DNA from: Desmodus rotundus
Taxonomy: Eukaryota > Chordata > Mammalia > Chiroptera > Phyllostomidae
Length of the DNA: 64,000 bases
Direction of reading: 5' to 3'
Assembly: GCF_022682495.2 (NCBI RefSeq)
Contig: NC_071391.1
Coordinates: 39,160,498 to 39,224,497, forward strand
Made by a program: the position numbers and the translations under genes. Shown here in pieces: positions 49,891-61,719 of the stretch. The stretch's first letter is position 1. Each line of letters begins with the position of its first letter. The notes beneath the pieces are model-generated. The model was not told the origin of the DNA. It saw only the letters and a program-made list of their open reading frames with translations, and searched no databases.

Positions 49891-50404
49891 ATTGTCTTGG
49901 CTGTCTTCTATTTACCCCTTCATAGCTATTCTCTACCCTTCTCTGCATACCTGTTGTTCTCTGGCTTCCAGTTGTATCCAAGAAATGGGCAGATAGGAGG
50001 AGAGTAAAATCTTGGTATTTATTTCTCTCGATCCCACACTACTGGGTTGCTTAGGATGGTTTGTGACCCTCTCCCAAAGACCACAGCTACTTTTCAGGCA
50101 GCCTTCTCCGTACAGCTTTCTCCACAGATTCCAGAAATCACTACTTCTTTCCTCTTCAGGCCTCAGATGGCAACAGCTCCCCATTGTCATTAGCACCAAG
50201 ACATTGTAACATACCTTATTTCTTTCTCTAAACTCTTCCCACTTAATCCCCTTATTTAATGCTCTTCAATTGCCCACTTTTGAGTGTGTGCCAGGACCCT
50301 GATACAACTTCATGCTTGTAATAGATATCCCTTGGGTGGCCAAACAGCTTCCAGTGATTCCCTTCTTTCTGAGAACAGCTCTTATACAAAAGTAAGGATC
50401 CTCT

Positions 50405-50545
50405 GTTGCCATATCTGTGCAGTTGGGCATGATCCTGCAACCTGATTGGCCCAGGGATGGATACCTGACCCAAGGTGGGCCAATCAGATTCCCCTGAATG
50501 GAATGTGATATTTGGAACAGAATGATAACTGGGACCAGGAGCCAC
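50405..50545 (+). repeat. Ancient interspersed repeat, family not assigned
   Basis: 'gcaacctgattggcccaggg' and 'aaggtgggccaatcagattc' match a familiar old mammalian repeat. The name is not known to me with certainty. Confidence 0.4.
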
Positions 50546-50602
50546 TATGACTGTACCTGGTTTATTCCCAAATTCACCCTCTACACTTATAAAATTAGGT
50601 AA

Positions 50603-53555
50603 GAATGACTTCTTGACTTCTGGTCAAGATGGTAGCATAGGTAAACACAGTACTCACCTCCTTCCATAACCACATAAAAATTTTAACTAACCTACAGAAC
50701 AGCCATCATGCAGAACTGCCTGAAATCTGGCTGAATGGAAGTCTTACAGCTAGGGAATTAAAGAAGAAGCCACACTGAGACTTGTAGGAGGGGCAGAGAT
50801 GTGGAATGGGGTCGTCCCACAGCCACATGTGGTGGATAAAAATTGGGAGGGATATCTCAGTGGCAAAGGTCTCTCCTGAGGAGCAATGGATCCCAGTCCC
50901 ACACCAGGCTCCCATGGCCAGGGTTCCAGTGCCAGGAAGAGAAATCCCCATAATTTCTGGCTGTAAAAACCAGTGGAGATTGTAGCTGAGAGAAGTAGAG
51001 GGCTTATAGAGTCCCAGGCAGTTCCTCTTAAACAACCCATGTATGGACTTACTCCGACTTACTCTCTCTTAGCTCTAGTGCTGGGGCAGCAGCTAGAAAG
51101 GAACTGAGGACACAAAGAGAGAAACTGAATTGTCTGGCATCCAGGAGAGAGCTGAAGGGGCAGCTTTTTCCCAGACAGAAGTGTTGGCAGAGACTATTGT
51201 TTCTTTTGATGAGCCCTCTCCCCACAAAGCTGGCAGGTGGGCACCATATCTGAGTCTACTCAACATGGCTAATACTATTGTCCCATTCTGGTGATTCCCT
51301 GAGGCCCTGCCCCACCCAGCTTTCAGGCTCCTCCAAGCTATTTCCAGTGGCTTTACCATATGAACAGCCTGCCTTGGCTCATGCTTCAGACTTCCCTAAA
51401 AACCTCTCAAATAAGCAGCATCTGGACTCAACAAACCCCGTACCTCTTACTATGTGGCCCCAGGCCTGGTACTATCAGTAACCAAACTTGACTTGCAGCT
51501 TGGCCTCACCTGGGCACATCTAAGCCCAACACAAGGAGCAGCCACCTACAGATCACACTGTAGCTCATGCTGGGTAGCCCCCAGCAGAACACAGGCAGCA
51601 ACTGACCTTGGCCTGCACCTCCCAGGCAGTACTAGAGAGAGCACACCCAGTGGACAGCTTCAGACCACACTGAAGCACCATCACCCCAACCACCTCTACA
51701 AACAACACAGTCAAGGGGTGGACTCAGCAGGCACTAGAGCCCAGATGAAGTAAGTCCTGCTCTGTGGGGTGGGTCCTGCACAGCTGATCCTCCAAGGTGG
51801 TCAGTGGTCACAGCCAGTCCTTGCAGCTGATCAGCCTGTGGGTAAATCCCTCCAACTGACATGCCAACAGCAATCAAGGCTCGGTACAAGAGGAGGGTGT
51901 GCACAGCCCACACAGGAGAACACACCTGGAGGGCCCAGCTCAGGTGAATGGGGAGGTTGTGCTACGGGACCCTACAGACCACTACCACATTAGACCACTC
52001 TACCAAGGCCGGGAGATGTAGAAACTCTACCTAATACATACAAACAAACATAGGGAGGCTGCCAAAACAAGGAGACGAAGAAACATGGCCCAAATGAAAA
52101 AAAAGAACAAAATTCCAGAAAAGGAACTAAACAAAATGACAACAAGCAAGCTACTAGATCATAGGTGGCAAACACAAGGCCCATGGGCTGAATCCAGCCC
52201 TCCACCTTGTTTTATCCAGCCCAGCACCTTGTTTCTACCTGGTGGCAATGCTGAGCTCCTTGCCCCTAGTTAAGGAGTAGTTACATTTATATAGTCCCAA
52301 AATTACATTCTTCCCTTTGAAGACAACCACAAGGCTGATATGGCTCCTGGTGAAGATGAGTTTGACACCCCCGTACTAGATGCAGAGTTCAAAACACTGG
52401 TTATAAAGATGCTCAAGGAACTTAGTGAGAACTTCTTTAGCATAAAAAAAAATACCAGTCAGAAATGAATGATACACTAACTGAAATGAAGAATAATTTA
52501 CAGGGAATCAACAGTAGATGAAGCTGAGAATCAAATCAGTAATTTGGAATATAAGGAAGCAAAAACACCAAATCAGAACACCAAAAAGAAAAAGAATCCC
52601 CCCCTGCAAAAAGTAAGACAGTGTAAAGAGCTTCTGGGACCACTTCAAGTATGCCAACATTCTTATCATGGGGGTGATGAAAAAAAGAAGAGAGAACAAG
52701 TAATTGAAAATCTATTTGAAAAAATAATGACAGAAACCTTCTCTAACTTGGAGAAGGAAAAAGACATACAAGTCCAGGAAGCACAGAGTCCCAAACAAGA
52801 TGAACCCAAAGAGGCCCACACCAAGACACATCATAATTAAAATGCCAAAGGTCAAAGCAATAGAGAGAATCTTAAAAGCAGCAAGAGAAGAACAATTATC
52901 TAAAAGGGAGCTCCCATAAGACTGTCAACTGAGTTTTCAACAGAAACTTTGTAGGCCAGGAAGGATTGGCAAGAAATATTCAAAGTGATGAAAAGCAAGG
53001 ACCTACAACCAAGATTACTCTCCCTAGCAAAGCTATCATTTAGAATTGAAGGACAGATGAAGAGTTTGTCAGACAAGAAAAAGGGAAAGAAGTCCAATAC
53101 CACCAAACCAGTATGACGTGAAAAGTTAAAGGGTCTTTATTACAAAGAAGAAGAAAATAAAAAATATGAACAATAAAATGGTGACAAATACATATCTATC
53201 AACAATTGAATCTAAAAAACAAAATAAATGAACAAACACAGAACAGAAACAGACTCATAGATACAGAGAACATTTTGATGGTTACCTAATGGGAGGGGGG
53301 TCGCGGACTGGGCAAAAATGGTGAAGGGATTAAGTACAAATTGGTTGTTACAGAATAGCCATGGGGACGTAAAGTAGAGCATAGTGAATACAATCAATAA
53401 TATTCTAATGACTGTGTACAGTGTCAGATGAGTGAGAGATTTATCAGGATGACCACTTAGTAAGTTGTGGAATGTCTAATCACTGGAGTGTACAACTGAA
53501 ACTAATAATTATAATTGAACTATAATTTAAAATTTTTAAATAATAATGTGTTCTT
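50603..53555 (+). mobile_element. HAL1 element (ORF1-only relative of L1), copy 2
   Basis: Plus strand, nearly complete. The 5' end 'cttctggtcaagatggtagc' and about 1.5 kb of leader align with the reverse complement of the copy at 27907-30503 ('gtaaatccctccaactgaca', 'gtacaagaggagggtgtgca', 'acatagggaggctgccaaaa'). ORF1 lies at about 52090-53110 and is decayed; a readable part is ENLFEKIMTETFSNLEKEKD at about 52705-52765. The 3' region follows directly, with 'aacattttgatggttaccta' and 'gttacagaatagccatgggg' as in copy 1. No endonuclease or RT. A hAT element interrupts it at 52160-52373. Confidence 0.85.
52160..52373 (+). mobile_element. hAT miniature DNA transposon inside HAL1, with perfect 8-bp target duplication
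   Basis: A 214-bp element with ends CATAGGTGGCAAACACA and, read inward, CGGGGGTGTCAAACTCA. It is flanked on both sides by TACTAGAT (52152-52159 and 52374-52381). The other HAL1 copy shows the uninterrupted site, which confirms the insertion. An 8-bp duplication is the hAT hallmark. No coding capacity. Confidence 0.95.
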
Positions 53556-53679
53556 ATCTTTCCAAATTTTGATTGTTTGACTCTTCATGCTATCCCATGA
53601 GACACCCTATTATCCTTTCAATACATTCTTTCTTACTTAGCTAGCCATAGTTGGTTTCTGCTGCTTACAGTCTAAATAA

Positions 53680-53805
53680 CCTCAGTAAACACAGCACCTC
53701 ACAGAATTTTTATGAAATAACATATGTAGCATGTTTAGCATGTCTATGGGGTTATAGTTAGCTCTCAATAACTTGTAGCATTTATTATCTGTAAAAGTGG
53801 AGCTA
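53680..53805 (+). repeat. Possible MIR 3' half
   Basis: 'ggttatagttagctctcaat' and 'aacttgtagcatttattatc', after a diverged centre, suggest the MIR end. Confidence 0.4.
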
Positions 53806-53814
53806 ATAAAGGAA

Positions 53815-54870
53815 TGAGAAGACAAGCCACAGGCTGGGAGAAAATATTTGCAAAAGACGTATCTCATAAAAGACTTATCCAAAATATGTGAAGAATTCTT
53901 AAAACTCAACAGTAAGAAAATGATCCTGATTTAAATAAAAGACTTTAACAGACACTTCACTGAAGAAGATATGCAGCTCTCCAATGAGTATGTAAAAAGA
54001 TATTCAATATCATACAAGTATGTCTTCAGGGAATTGCAAATTAAAACAATGAAATACCACTATGCATCTATTGGAATTGCCACAATCCAGAACAGACAAC
54101 ACTAAGTGTTTTTGAGGCTGTAGAGCAAGGGTTACTCCCATTCATTGCTGTGAAATGCAAAATGGTACAGCCACTTTGGAAGACAGTATGTTTCTTACAA
54201 AACATACTCTTACCATAAAATCCAGCAATCATATTTCTTAGTATTTTCGCACATGAGTTGAAAACTTATGTCCACACAAAAGTCTGCACATGCGTGTTTA
54301 CAGTAGGTTTGTTTATAATTTCAAAAACTTGGAAGCAGCCAAGATGTCCTTCAGTCAGTAAGACAATAAACAAACTGTGGGTGCATCTAGATAGTGGAAT
54401 ATTATTTGGTGTTAAAAAGAAATGAACCACCAAGCCATCAAATGACATGGAGGGAACCCATGCACGTTACCTTTTTTTAGTGCATATTACTGAGGGAAAG
54501 AAGCCCATCTGGAAAAGGCAAAACTATAAAGACAGTAAAAGGATTAGTGATTGCCAGGGCTTGAGGAGAGAGGGGGATGAATAGTCAGAGCAGAGAAGAT
54601 TTAGGGCAATTAGTTGATTCTGTATGGCACTACAATGGTGGATCCATGTCACTATACGTCATCAAAACCCACAGACAACACCAGGAATGAACGCTGAGGT
54701 AAACTGAACTGTGGTGATTACGATGTGTCGGTGTAGGTTCGTCGATTATAACAACTATATCCCTGTGGCGCAGGGTGTTGATAATGGGGGAGATGTGGGA
54801 GGGCAAGAGGTATATGGGAACTTTCTGTACTTGCCACTGAGTTTTGCTGTGAACCTAAAACTGCTCTGAA
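53815..54870 (+). repeat. Old L1 (L1M-type) 3' half
   Basis: Plus strand, L1 ORF2 C-terminal region ('cagacacttcactgaagaag', 'aagatgtccttcagtcagta', 'gtggaatattatttggtgtt') and the 3' untranslated region ('agtgattgccagggcttgag'). Many stops; an ancient copy. Confidence 0.8.
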
Positions 54871-54874
54871 AAAT

Positions 54875-55720
54875 GAAGTTTACTAATTTTTTTAAGTGGA
54901 GAAAAAAAGCATATCTAGTAATTGCCTCACAGAGCTCATGAAAATTAAATGAGTCCATGTGGCCTCTACTAAACCCTGATGGGTTGGTTACCACAGGACT
55001 CAGGTCTGCAAAGTGAAGTGAAGGGTCTGAGCAAATCTCAACTGATTCTAACGTCCTACAACAGAGATAATGCCGACAAGAGCTGGGACTACAGTCTGGG
55101 AGTTAACGTATAATTTGGTCTGTTTGTGTTTCCTCATTTGGAAACTGACCTGCCCTCTTCTAGGGGAGTCTTGTAAGACTGTCGATCAAGTCATGGGGAA
55201 GAGGTGGGGCAAACGATCAGGCTGGCCAGACAGAGCGTTCCGTTCCCTGAACACAAGGAAACATAAGACGTTCATGCGAGGACCAATCGGAGTCCTCTGA
55301 GGAATTGTTTGAGTTACTAGGAGTCTCATCCTCTAAAGTCACCAGCTTAAGGATCCAGGAAAACCTGAAGTTTCTGAGATTCTTTCAACATGTGGAGAAA
55401 ATGTGCTAGAAAAGAATCTGTCACAGAGAAAAGCCATCCCAGAGATAGAAAATAGAGAAACAGATTCCTGGCAAATTTGGGGGATTTCTTGGTTCAGTTT
55501 TTAGTTATGAGATCCAATATATTTTCTTTTTCTCTAGGCCAGTTTGAAATCGATACGTATTATTTGCAACAGAAATAATCCTACCAATTGTACTCCTCAT
55601 GTAAGCCTTTCTTCTAAGAAGTTTAGGTACTTGCAGTTATTTCCTTTGTCTTCATAAAAGCGCTGAAAAATGTATGGGTGCTGAAATTTTTCTTTCTATT
55701 TTTCTGGTTAAAAAAAAACT
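54875..55720. other. Interval without a recognised gene
   Basis: Nothing could be supported apart from short frames. Confidence 0.4.
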
Positions 55721-55724
55721 AATA

Positions 55725-55920
55725 CAGGGTCTGGCACTAATAACGCTGTTTTTATTACAAAATCATAAGAATTACAAAATGTAATTCTGTAACATAACAA
55801 TATGTCAAGCACACTATATGACATTTTAGGTGAAATGCTCAAATTAAAACCATAAATTATCACACCCATATTATTACCCTACCTACACACTCAAGCGGGC
55901 GCTACTTCTGCCAGGCCCTG
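55725..55920 (+). mobile_element. Mariner-type miniature element (family 1)
   Basis: A 196-bp element with inverted ends CAGGGTCTGGCACTAATAAC and, read inward, CAGGGCCTGGCAGAAGTAGC. It is flanked by TA on both sides (55723-55724 and 55921-55922). The TA target and the terminal CAGGG suit Tc1/mariner. No transposase. Confidence 0.85.
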
Positions 55921-56189
55921 TATGTTAAGAAACTTACCCAGTTTACACAGCAAGTGAATGTGGGTGCCAGATGGAGGGCACCAGACCTGTCAAGGACACT
56001 TCATGATTTTCTGAGTCCCAGACACTTTTGCTTTCATGAGCTCCTTCTTGTATAAAATGATCTTTTAAATTGCATTTTGTAATACACTGGTATAAAGACT
56101 AATATAATCCTAACTGGGCTTGTTGTTATTTACTAATCATTTTTAACTTCTGTTTCTGTTCTGTTTCATAAGAAATTGAAACACTTTCA

Positions 56190-57207
56190 TGGGTTGCCCA
56201 CTTCCTCCGGACAAACGGTGGTAGGCGTCGCTGTCGTAAATTGGGCTGGTGGTTTGAGGCATCAAGGAAGACAGCAGGTGCAACCTCGAACAGGCTGTGG
56301 GATCCTTTAACTCAGGGCCTTCAGCGGCCTCTGGTGCACTCCTGCAAACCAGCATGCACGAGCAGCTCAAGGGAAGTGGAAATGTAAAAGCCCCAACCTT
56401 AGCAACTGTGGGAAAGAGCTGGGCCATCTCAAGCTGGTTCTGCTAGAGCTCAACTTCCTGCCAACTACAGGGACCAAAATGACCAAACAGCAGCTCATGC
56501 TGGCCCATGACATACTGGAGATTTGGGCCCAGTGGAGTATCCAATGCAAGGACGTGCCCCCTTTGAGGGCTATATGGCCCAGCTCAAATGCTACTACTTC
56601 AATGACAAGGGGCAGCTCCCTGAGTCAGTGTACATGCACCAGCTCTTGGGCCTTAACCTCCACACTGTTGCATGTTGAGTTGGAGAAGCTGCCTACCAGG
56701 GACATCCAGAACAATATATGCATCAAGTATCCTGTGCCCCTTGAGCAATACCTAATGGAGGGCAGCAAAATAAGGTGTTTCTGGCCAAAGGCAACATCTC
56801 TGCTGAGAGCTGTACCTTCTTCATTGACATCCTGCTTAAACTATCAGAGGTGAGATTGCTGGATGCATGGAGAAGCCCTATACGAAAATCCTCTTCACCG
56901 AGACTACCCAGTTTCTCTTCTTCAACACACTCCAAAAGATGACAGACTATGCCAAGAAGTGAGGGTGGGTCCTGGGCCTCAGCAACTACCACAGCTTTGC
57001 AAGTCAGCAGCAGAAGCCAGAAGATACCACCCCCTCCACAGAGCTGGCCAAACATGTCATCAAGCATGCCCAGAAGCTGGAGATGATCATCTGTGCCCAG
57101 CACGCTCTGGGGTGCGGCAGGGCTTGCATTATTGAAAGCAGTTGTAGTGCCGGGTTTCCTCCAATAAGGCTGAATGGACATTCTGTATCCTAAAAAAAAA
57201 AAAAAAA
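56190..57207 (+). pseudogene. PSMD8: Processed pseudogene of PSMD8 (26S proteasome non-ATPase subunit 8, Rpn12)
   Basis: PSMD8 is part of the 19S lid of the proteasome (established). This copy has no introns and ends in sixteen A at 57192-57207, the mark of LINE-mediated retroposition. It starts within the coding region: a CRRRCRK-like stretch at about 56225, then QLKGSGNVKAP near 56355, [20 protein letters not shown] (56479), a region like [10 protein letters not shown] near 56630, RDIQNNICIKYPVPLEQYLM near 56700, YEKILF-like and [13 protein letters not shown] parts near 56880-56960, and QQQKPEDTT near 57010. These blocks fall in all three forward frames with several stops and shifts (for example after DVPP at about 56560), so it is broken. 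The true first exon and 5' untranslated region are missing. No clear target duplication was seen. Confidence 0.93.
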
Positions 57208-57484
57208 TTTGTGTGTCCTTGGCCCTAATGAGTCTAATGGACAAGTTGACCCTGAGTCTTGTTTGCAAAAGAAAGTAGGAAGACGCATGGAAATGAGATG
57301 ATATATGTGAATATACTAAAGTATTCTGCTGACCATAAGTCACTGCAACAAATGCAAGGACTATTAATTACTAGAAAGTTGCTCTCAAGAAGGTAAATGT
57401 ACAGTCCCTGTATGTGGTCATAAAAAGGTTAAACATCAAAACCCTAAGTGGCTACAGAGTAGAATGCTTAATAGTAGGAAACCA

Positions 57485-57690
57485 GCCCTGGCTGGTGTGA
57501 CTCAGTGGATAGAGCGCGGGCTGTGAACCAAAAGGTTGCCAGTTCCATTCCAGTCCGGCCACATGCCTGGGTTGTGGGCCAGGTCCCCAGTATGGGGTGA
57601 ACAAGAGGCAGCCATGCACTGATGTTTCTCTCCCTCTCTCCTTCTCTTCTCCTCTCTCTAAAAATGAATAAATAAAATCTTTTTTAAAAA
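57485..57690 (+). mobile_element. VES-type bat SINE (copy 3) with target duplication
   Basis: The clearest copy: 'gccctggctggtgtgactca', 'tggatagagcgcgggctgtg', 'catgcctgggttgtgggcca', then a 'ctctccctctctccttctct' tail and an A-rich end. The flanks AGTAGGAAAC (57473-57482) and AGTAGGAGAC (57691-57700) agree at 9 of 10 bases. The tRNA-like head would carry the polymerase III boxes; the B box is degenerate. Confidence 0.95.
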
Positions 57691-57704
57691 AGTAGGAGAC
57701 CTGA

Positions 57705-60165
57705 GGATGGGGAATCAATGGCTTTGGCAGTAAGGGGCCTTTTACAAGTCAGCATCCACCCTTGTCAACCAGCCCCATGCTCCTGGCATGGCCCAACAGC
57801 AGGCACAGCCAAGGGGATGCCAGTCTTGGGCACAGCTGGAGGCAGGCAGAGATCATCAGATGTGTCTAGGTCCTGCTCTTCAACTGGACAAGGCTGGCAG
57901 AAGCCACCTAGAGCAATCTGGGCTGGGGTTGGGGGGTGGGAGGGAGCTTTGGAAGCAAGGGTGGAAAGAGAGTTTTTATGTAGGTGGCCACAGGCAAAGT
58001 GCAACCAGAAGTATGGACCAAATGTCAGATGCAAAATGTAAAGTGAATTCAAAGATGAAAAAATGACAGGTCAGGAACAGGAGGGATCAGGAGCAAGCCC
58101 AAGCATAATGTAGGGAGCTTTCAGAGAGGTTCTGGGCCGCAGCAATGAATCGGAGAGCATATGGGGCTTGTTTTAATGTCGCGCTGAGTCCGCGGACCAA
58201 AGGCAGTCTCTGGCACCTTAAGGAGGCCCTGCAGAGCCAGGTATGCTGGATGAAAATAGACCTCCTAAAAAACCTAGCCCCTAGAGATTTTCTCTTTTAT
58301 AGTGAACTTTGAGCAAGTGCTACTGGGCAGATTGAGGATTGTCCACTCTTGATAGTAAACCCCATTTCAAGGAAGTAAATAATTTCATTGCAGACAATTT
58401 GCTACATAGACACCTTGAGACACAGAACAGGATTAAGAAATAAAACTAGACAAAGACAACAAAAGAAGAGGATGCTGACAAAGCCAAGGCAGAGATGCTT
58501 TCCTCGGCCACATCTGGCTGTAGTTGTCTCTGTCCCCTAGGGAAGAGGGGTTAGCAGCAATGACTGAACAACACGTCTTCTCTGTGGTTACTTGTGTTTA
58601 TACATTTGCTGAAATCCACTCATACGGTTCTCATCTCCTAGTGTCAGCTTAGTCATTCTAGACGAACCCTCGCATTGTTATTGTAGAGTTCCAAGAGAAA
58701 ACCCTTCTCTAGATATGGTGAAAAGAAACACCTTTTATTATAGAATAACACTGTTGCCAGGTGGATGCCCACAGGCAGTCACTGCTTAGATGCTGGTGCC
58801 CAGATTGAGTTAACCACTCTCCCCACCCACATCCTTAGAAGCCACAGAACCAGCCAAAATGTTAGAGAATGAGGCCTGAACAAGCCTCAGTACTATGTGG
58901 GTGTGTCACATATTATATAAGCGCACGGGTTAATTAAGAAGCAAGGTCTGGACTAAGAACTCGGTCAAACAAGAAGGGGCCCAAGAAACAACAAGTACTC
59001 ATCATATCACTGAGAATGTACGGCAGAAACTTGCCAACCAGCTGTGCTGGTAAGACAAAAAGAACGTGTTGCTGGGAGATGCCCAGTCTCTGCAACACAA
59101 CTGAGCGTTTTCCTCACACTGCCTCTTCCCTGAGTCGCTAAAGGAGTGGCGATCCCAGCCCCAGGGCTGCAGGCGTGGTGAAAGGGAGGCGGAAGGCCTC
59201 TGCAGAAGCCTCCGTGGTTGGGGCGGGAGAGGGGTGCGAGGATGGCGTGTGCTCTCCACAGGCAGAGCCCGACCTGGGCGGTGGGCAGTGGGCAGTGGAG
59301 GCAGACGCAGAGGTTCCCCACTCCCCTGGTTCTGTAAAATCCTGTAGGAGCACTGCGACCCCTCTGGAGCCTCAGGTCTCATAAAGGAAATGTGCCCGGC
59401 TCCTGGCTTCCCTCTTTGCCTTCCTCGAAATTCAAATTTTACCTCTCCCTCTGTTTTTATATAAATATGTTTGTTGCTATTTTTATTTTTGTTACTTCCC
59501 CAAAACCAAAATCTTCATCGACCACAGAGAGGCACAAAGGAAAGGAAACGGCGAGAGATGGTCATTTCCCAGGCTACAGCCCAAACCCCTGCAGAGAATT
59601 TGGGTCCTAACAACTGCTCTGAGCAGCAGGCCACAGATTTCAGTTTTGACTTGGAGGCCAAATGGGCTTCTTTTAACCATCCTCTGTGAAAAGAGCCACC
59701 AAGGAACACCCTGTGCACTGCACCCCTGCCCCTCCTGCACAAAGGAGGGTTGGGAAATAGTGTGTGTGCAAACAATACACCACCTCCTCCTTGGCCTGCC
59801 CCGCCACTCCTAGTCTCAGGTTGCACTTGATGGAGCTGATTGACCATGTGGAAAATTACCCAAAGGAAGCTGTGAAAGAAAGTTGCATGGAAAGTTATAC
59901 AAGGTTACAATGGAAAACTGTGCTGCTGGGGGCAGCAACAGCGCAAAATCTCTGCAGAGCCATGCCGCTGAGCCAGCCCCCCACTCACCCTTACCCTTCA
60001 ATTTCTGCTCGCTGACCCTTTATAAAATTGCCAGACTTTGTGTAATACTCCAGCCTACAGTGATGAAAGGAAGTAAGAGTTCAAGAGGCACATTTAGAGG
60101 TGCCTGTTCTGCCTGCATCCTCTTCTCTGAGAACTGTGCCTGCCCCTCCTAGCCCCCTCAGCCTA
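57705..60165. other. Interval without a recognised gene
   Basis: Contains GC-richer stretches (57720-58000, 59140-59360) and several open frames of up to 126 codons, none with a domain, splice context or repeat identity that I can support. Confidence 0.4.
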
Positions 60166-60169
60166 GTGG

Positions 60170-60404
60170 TTGTTCATGCACTGATTGCACAGATATTTAG
60201 TGAGCACGTAGTGTATTCTAAGCACTATGGTAGGTGAAGATACAAAATATGAACGAGACAGATAAGGGCCCTTCCTTACAGAATTTTTTAATTGGAAGAG
60301 TTCAGTGATATGCAAGTAAATAAATGAGAGAGATAATTTTGGATAATAATACTTGCTATGATTTTTTAAAAACACAAACAAAACAATGTTCTAGAGTTCT
60401 AGGT
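60170..60404 (-). repeat. L2 LINE, 3' end segment
   Basis: 'cagatatttagtgagcacgt', 'ataagggcccttccttacag' and 'aagtaaataaatgagagaga' are the L2 3' end in reverse. The element continues at 60667 after a hAT insertion. Confidence 0.7.
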
Positions 60405-60666
60405 CAGTGATTTTCAACCTTTTTCATCTCATGGCACACATAAACTAATTAGTAAAATTCTGTGGCACAACAAAAAATATATTTTTTGCTGATCTGATAA
60501 AAAATAGGTATAATTTTGATTCATGCACACCAGATGGCTATTGTTGTGTTGGCTGTTGTCATTTTTAATTTGACAATCTAAGGGAAAAGAGGTCAGTACC
60601 CCTGACTAAATAGTCAGGTATTGCGTGTTTTTAAAATTCTCGCAGCGCACCAGTTGAAAATTGCTG
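60405..60666 (+). mobile_element. hAT-type miniature DNA transposon inserted in L2
   Basis: A 262-bp element with ends CAGTGATTTTCAACCTTTTT and, read inward, CAGCAATTTTCAACTGGTGC. Inside are 'ctcatggcacacataaacta' and 'gatggctattgttgtgttgg'. The flanks TTCTAGGT (60397-60404) and TTCTGGAG (60667-60674) agree at 5 of 8. It resembles small hAT elements I associate with bats; the family name is not assigned. Confidence 0.85.
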
Positions 60667-60985
60667 TTCTGGAGAGTGATTTGGGGGAAGGGCTGCCTAG
60701 TCTAGATAAAATAGACTAGGAAAACCTCTCTGGAGAGGCCAGTATGAGCTTACACCTGAATGATGAGAAGTTGTGGCTGCGATGGACATTCTGGGCAGAT
60801 GGAAAAGCAAGTGTAAAGGTCCTGGGGTAGAATTAGGAGAGCAACAGAAAAGCCTGTAAAACAAGGGAGGGTGTTGAAGGAGGCTGCAGAAGAGCAGAAG
60901 CCTTGACAGGAGCTTGCGTTCTGTTTTAAAGACATCAAGAAGTCACTGGAGAGTTAAACAAGGAAATGGCATAATCTGGCATTTT
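60667..60985 (-). repeat. L2 LINE, segment between insertions
   Basis: 'agtgatttgggggaagggct', 'agcaagtgtaaaggtcctgg' and 'aacaaggaaatggcataatc' belong to the same reverse L2 and follow the order of its 3' region. Confidence 0.7.
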
Positions 60986-60989
60986 TTAA

Positions 60990-61410
60990 AGTACAAACTC
61001 TCTTGGGTGTTTTATGTTGCCGATATACAGCTAATTTATAAATTAAGGACTTGCATACAAGCGAAGTTAGGCTGTTATTGACTCCAGTCCATACCTAAGT
61101 CTGGTTTTGACTAAACTTTTAAGTAACATTTGATAATCATTGCATCTTGGCGCTCAGATTTCCTATGAGGTAAAAGAATCTGTTTTCTTTTCTATATAGA
61201 ATGATAGTAGATTTATCTTAATCCAGAGGGTTTCTCCCAATGAGACACTTCGGAGAATTCCTTAATTCTCACTAGGAAAGCACATGCTGACCATACACTC
61301 CCATCACCAAGTTTTAAATGATCGAAGTGTTAAACGACATTTGGGATTAGGTCGGGGTCAGTGCACTTGCTCTGTGAAAGCCCAGGCGGTAGATGGTCTG
61401 GGCTCTGAGG
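60990..61410. other. Interval interrupting the L2, not assigned
   Basis: AT-rich sequence that does not fit the L2 consensus. Probably part of the insertion that ends with the hAT-like fragment at 61660. Confidence 0.4.
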
Positions 61411-61414
61411 CCAG

Positions 61415-61660
61415 GTGGTCCCGGTCACAGCGTCTCAACCCCGCCGCTGCAGTGCAGAAGCCCCCGTGGCCCACACAGGGATGGCTGCCAGCAGCCGCAC
61501 TCAAGGGCTGCTTTACTTCTAAACACCAAATTTGAATTTTACATAACTTTTATGGGACATAAAGTATTACTCTTCTTTTGATTTTTTTTCAAGATGGAAA
61601 CACCGTCTGGGCTTACGGTTAATATAAAAACAGGTGACAGCCCAGATTTAGCCAGCAAAG
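61415..61660 (+). repeat. hAT-Charlie-like fragment inside L2
   Basis: 'cacagcgtctcaaccccgcc' followed by 'gctgcagtgcagaagccccc' and, later, 'ataaaaacaggtgacagccc' with 'agatttagcc' correspond to a common old mammalian hAT element. Diverged; the ends were not resolved. Confidence 0.5.
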
Positions 61661-61719
61661 CCACAGATCACCGACTGCTGCTTTAGGTGAATTAGGCCTG
61701 ATGGGCATTTTTAGTGTAG

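Noticed and set aside
56723..57343. 206-codon minus-strand frame
   Set aside because: It is the antisense of the PSMD8 processed pseudogene.
57485..57560. tRNA-like sequence with possible A and B boxes as a tRNA gene
   Set aside because: It is the head of a VES SINE; the B box is degenerate and the body continues into the SINE tail.
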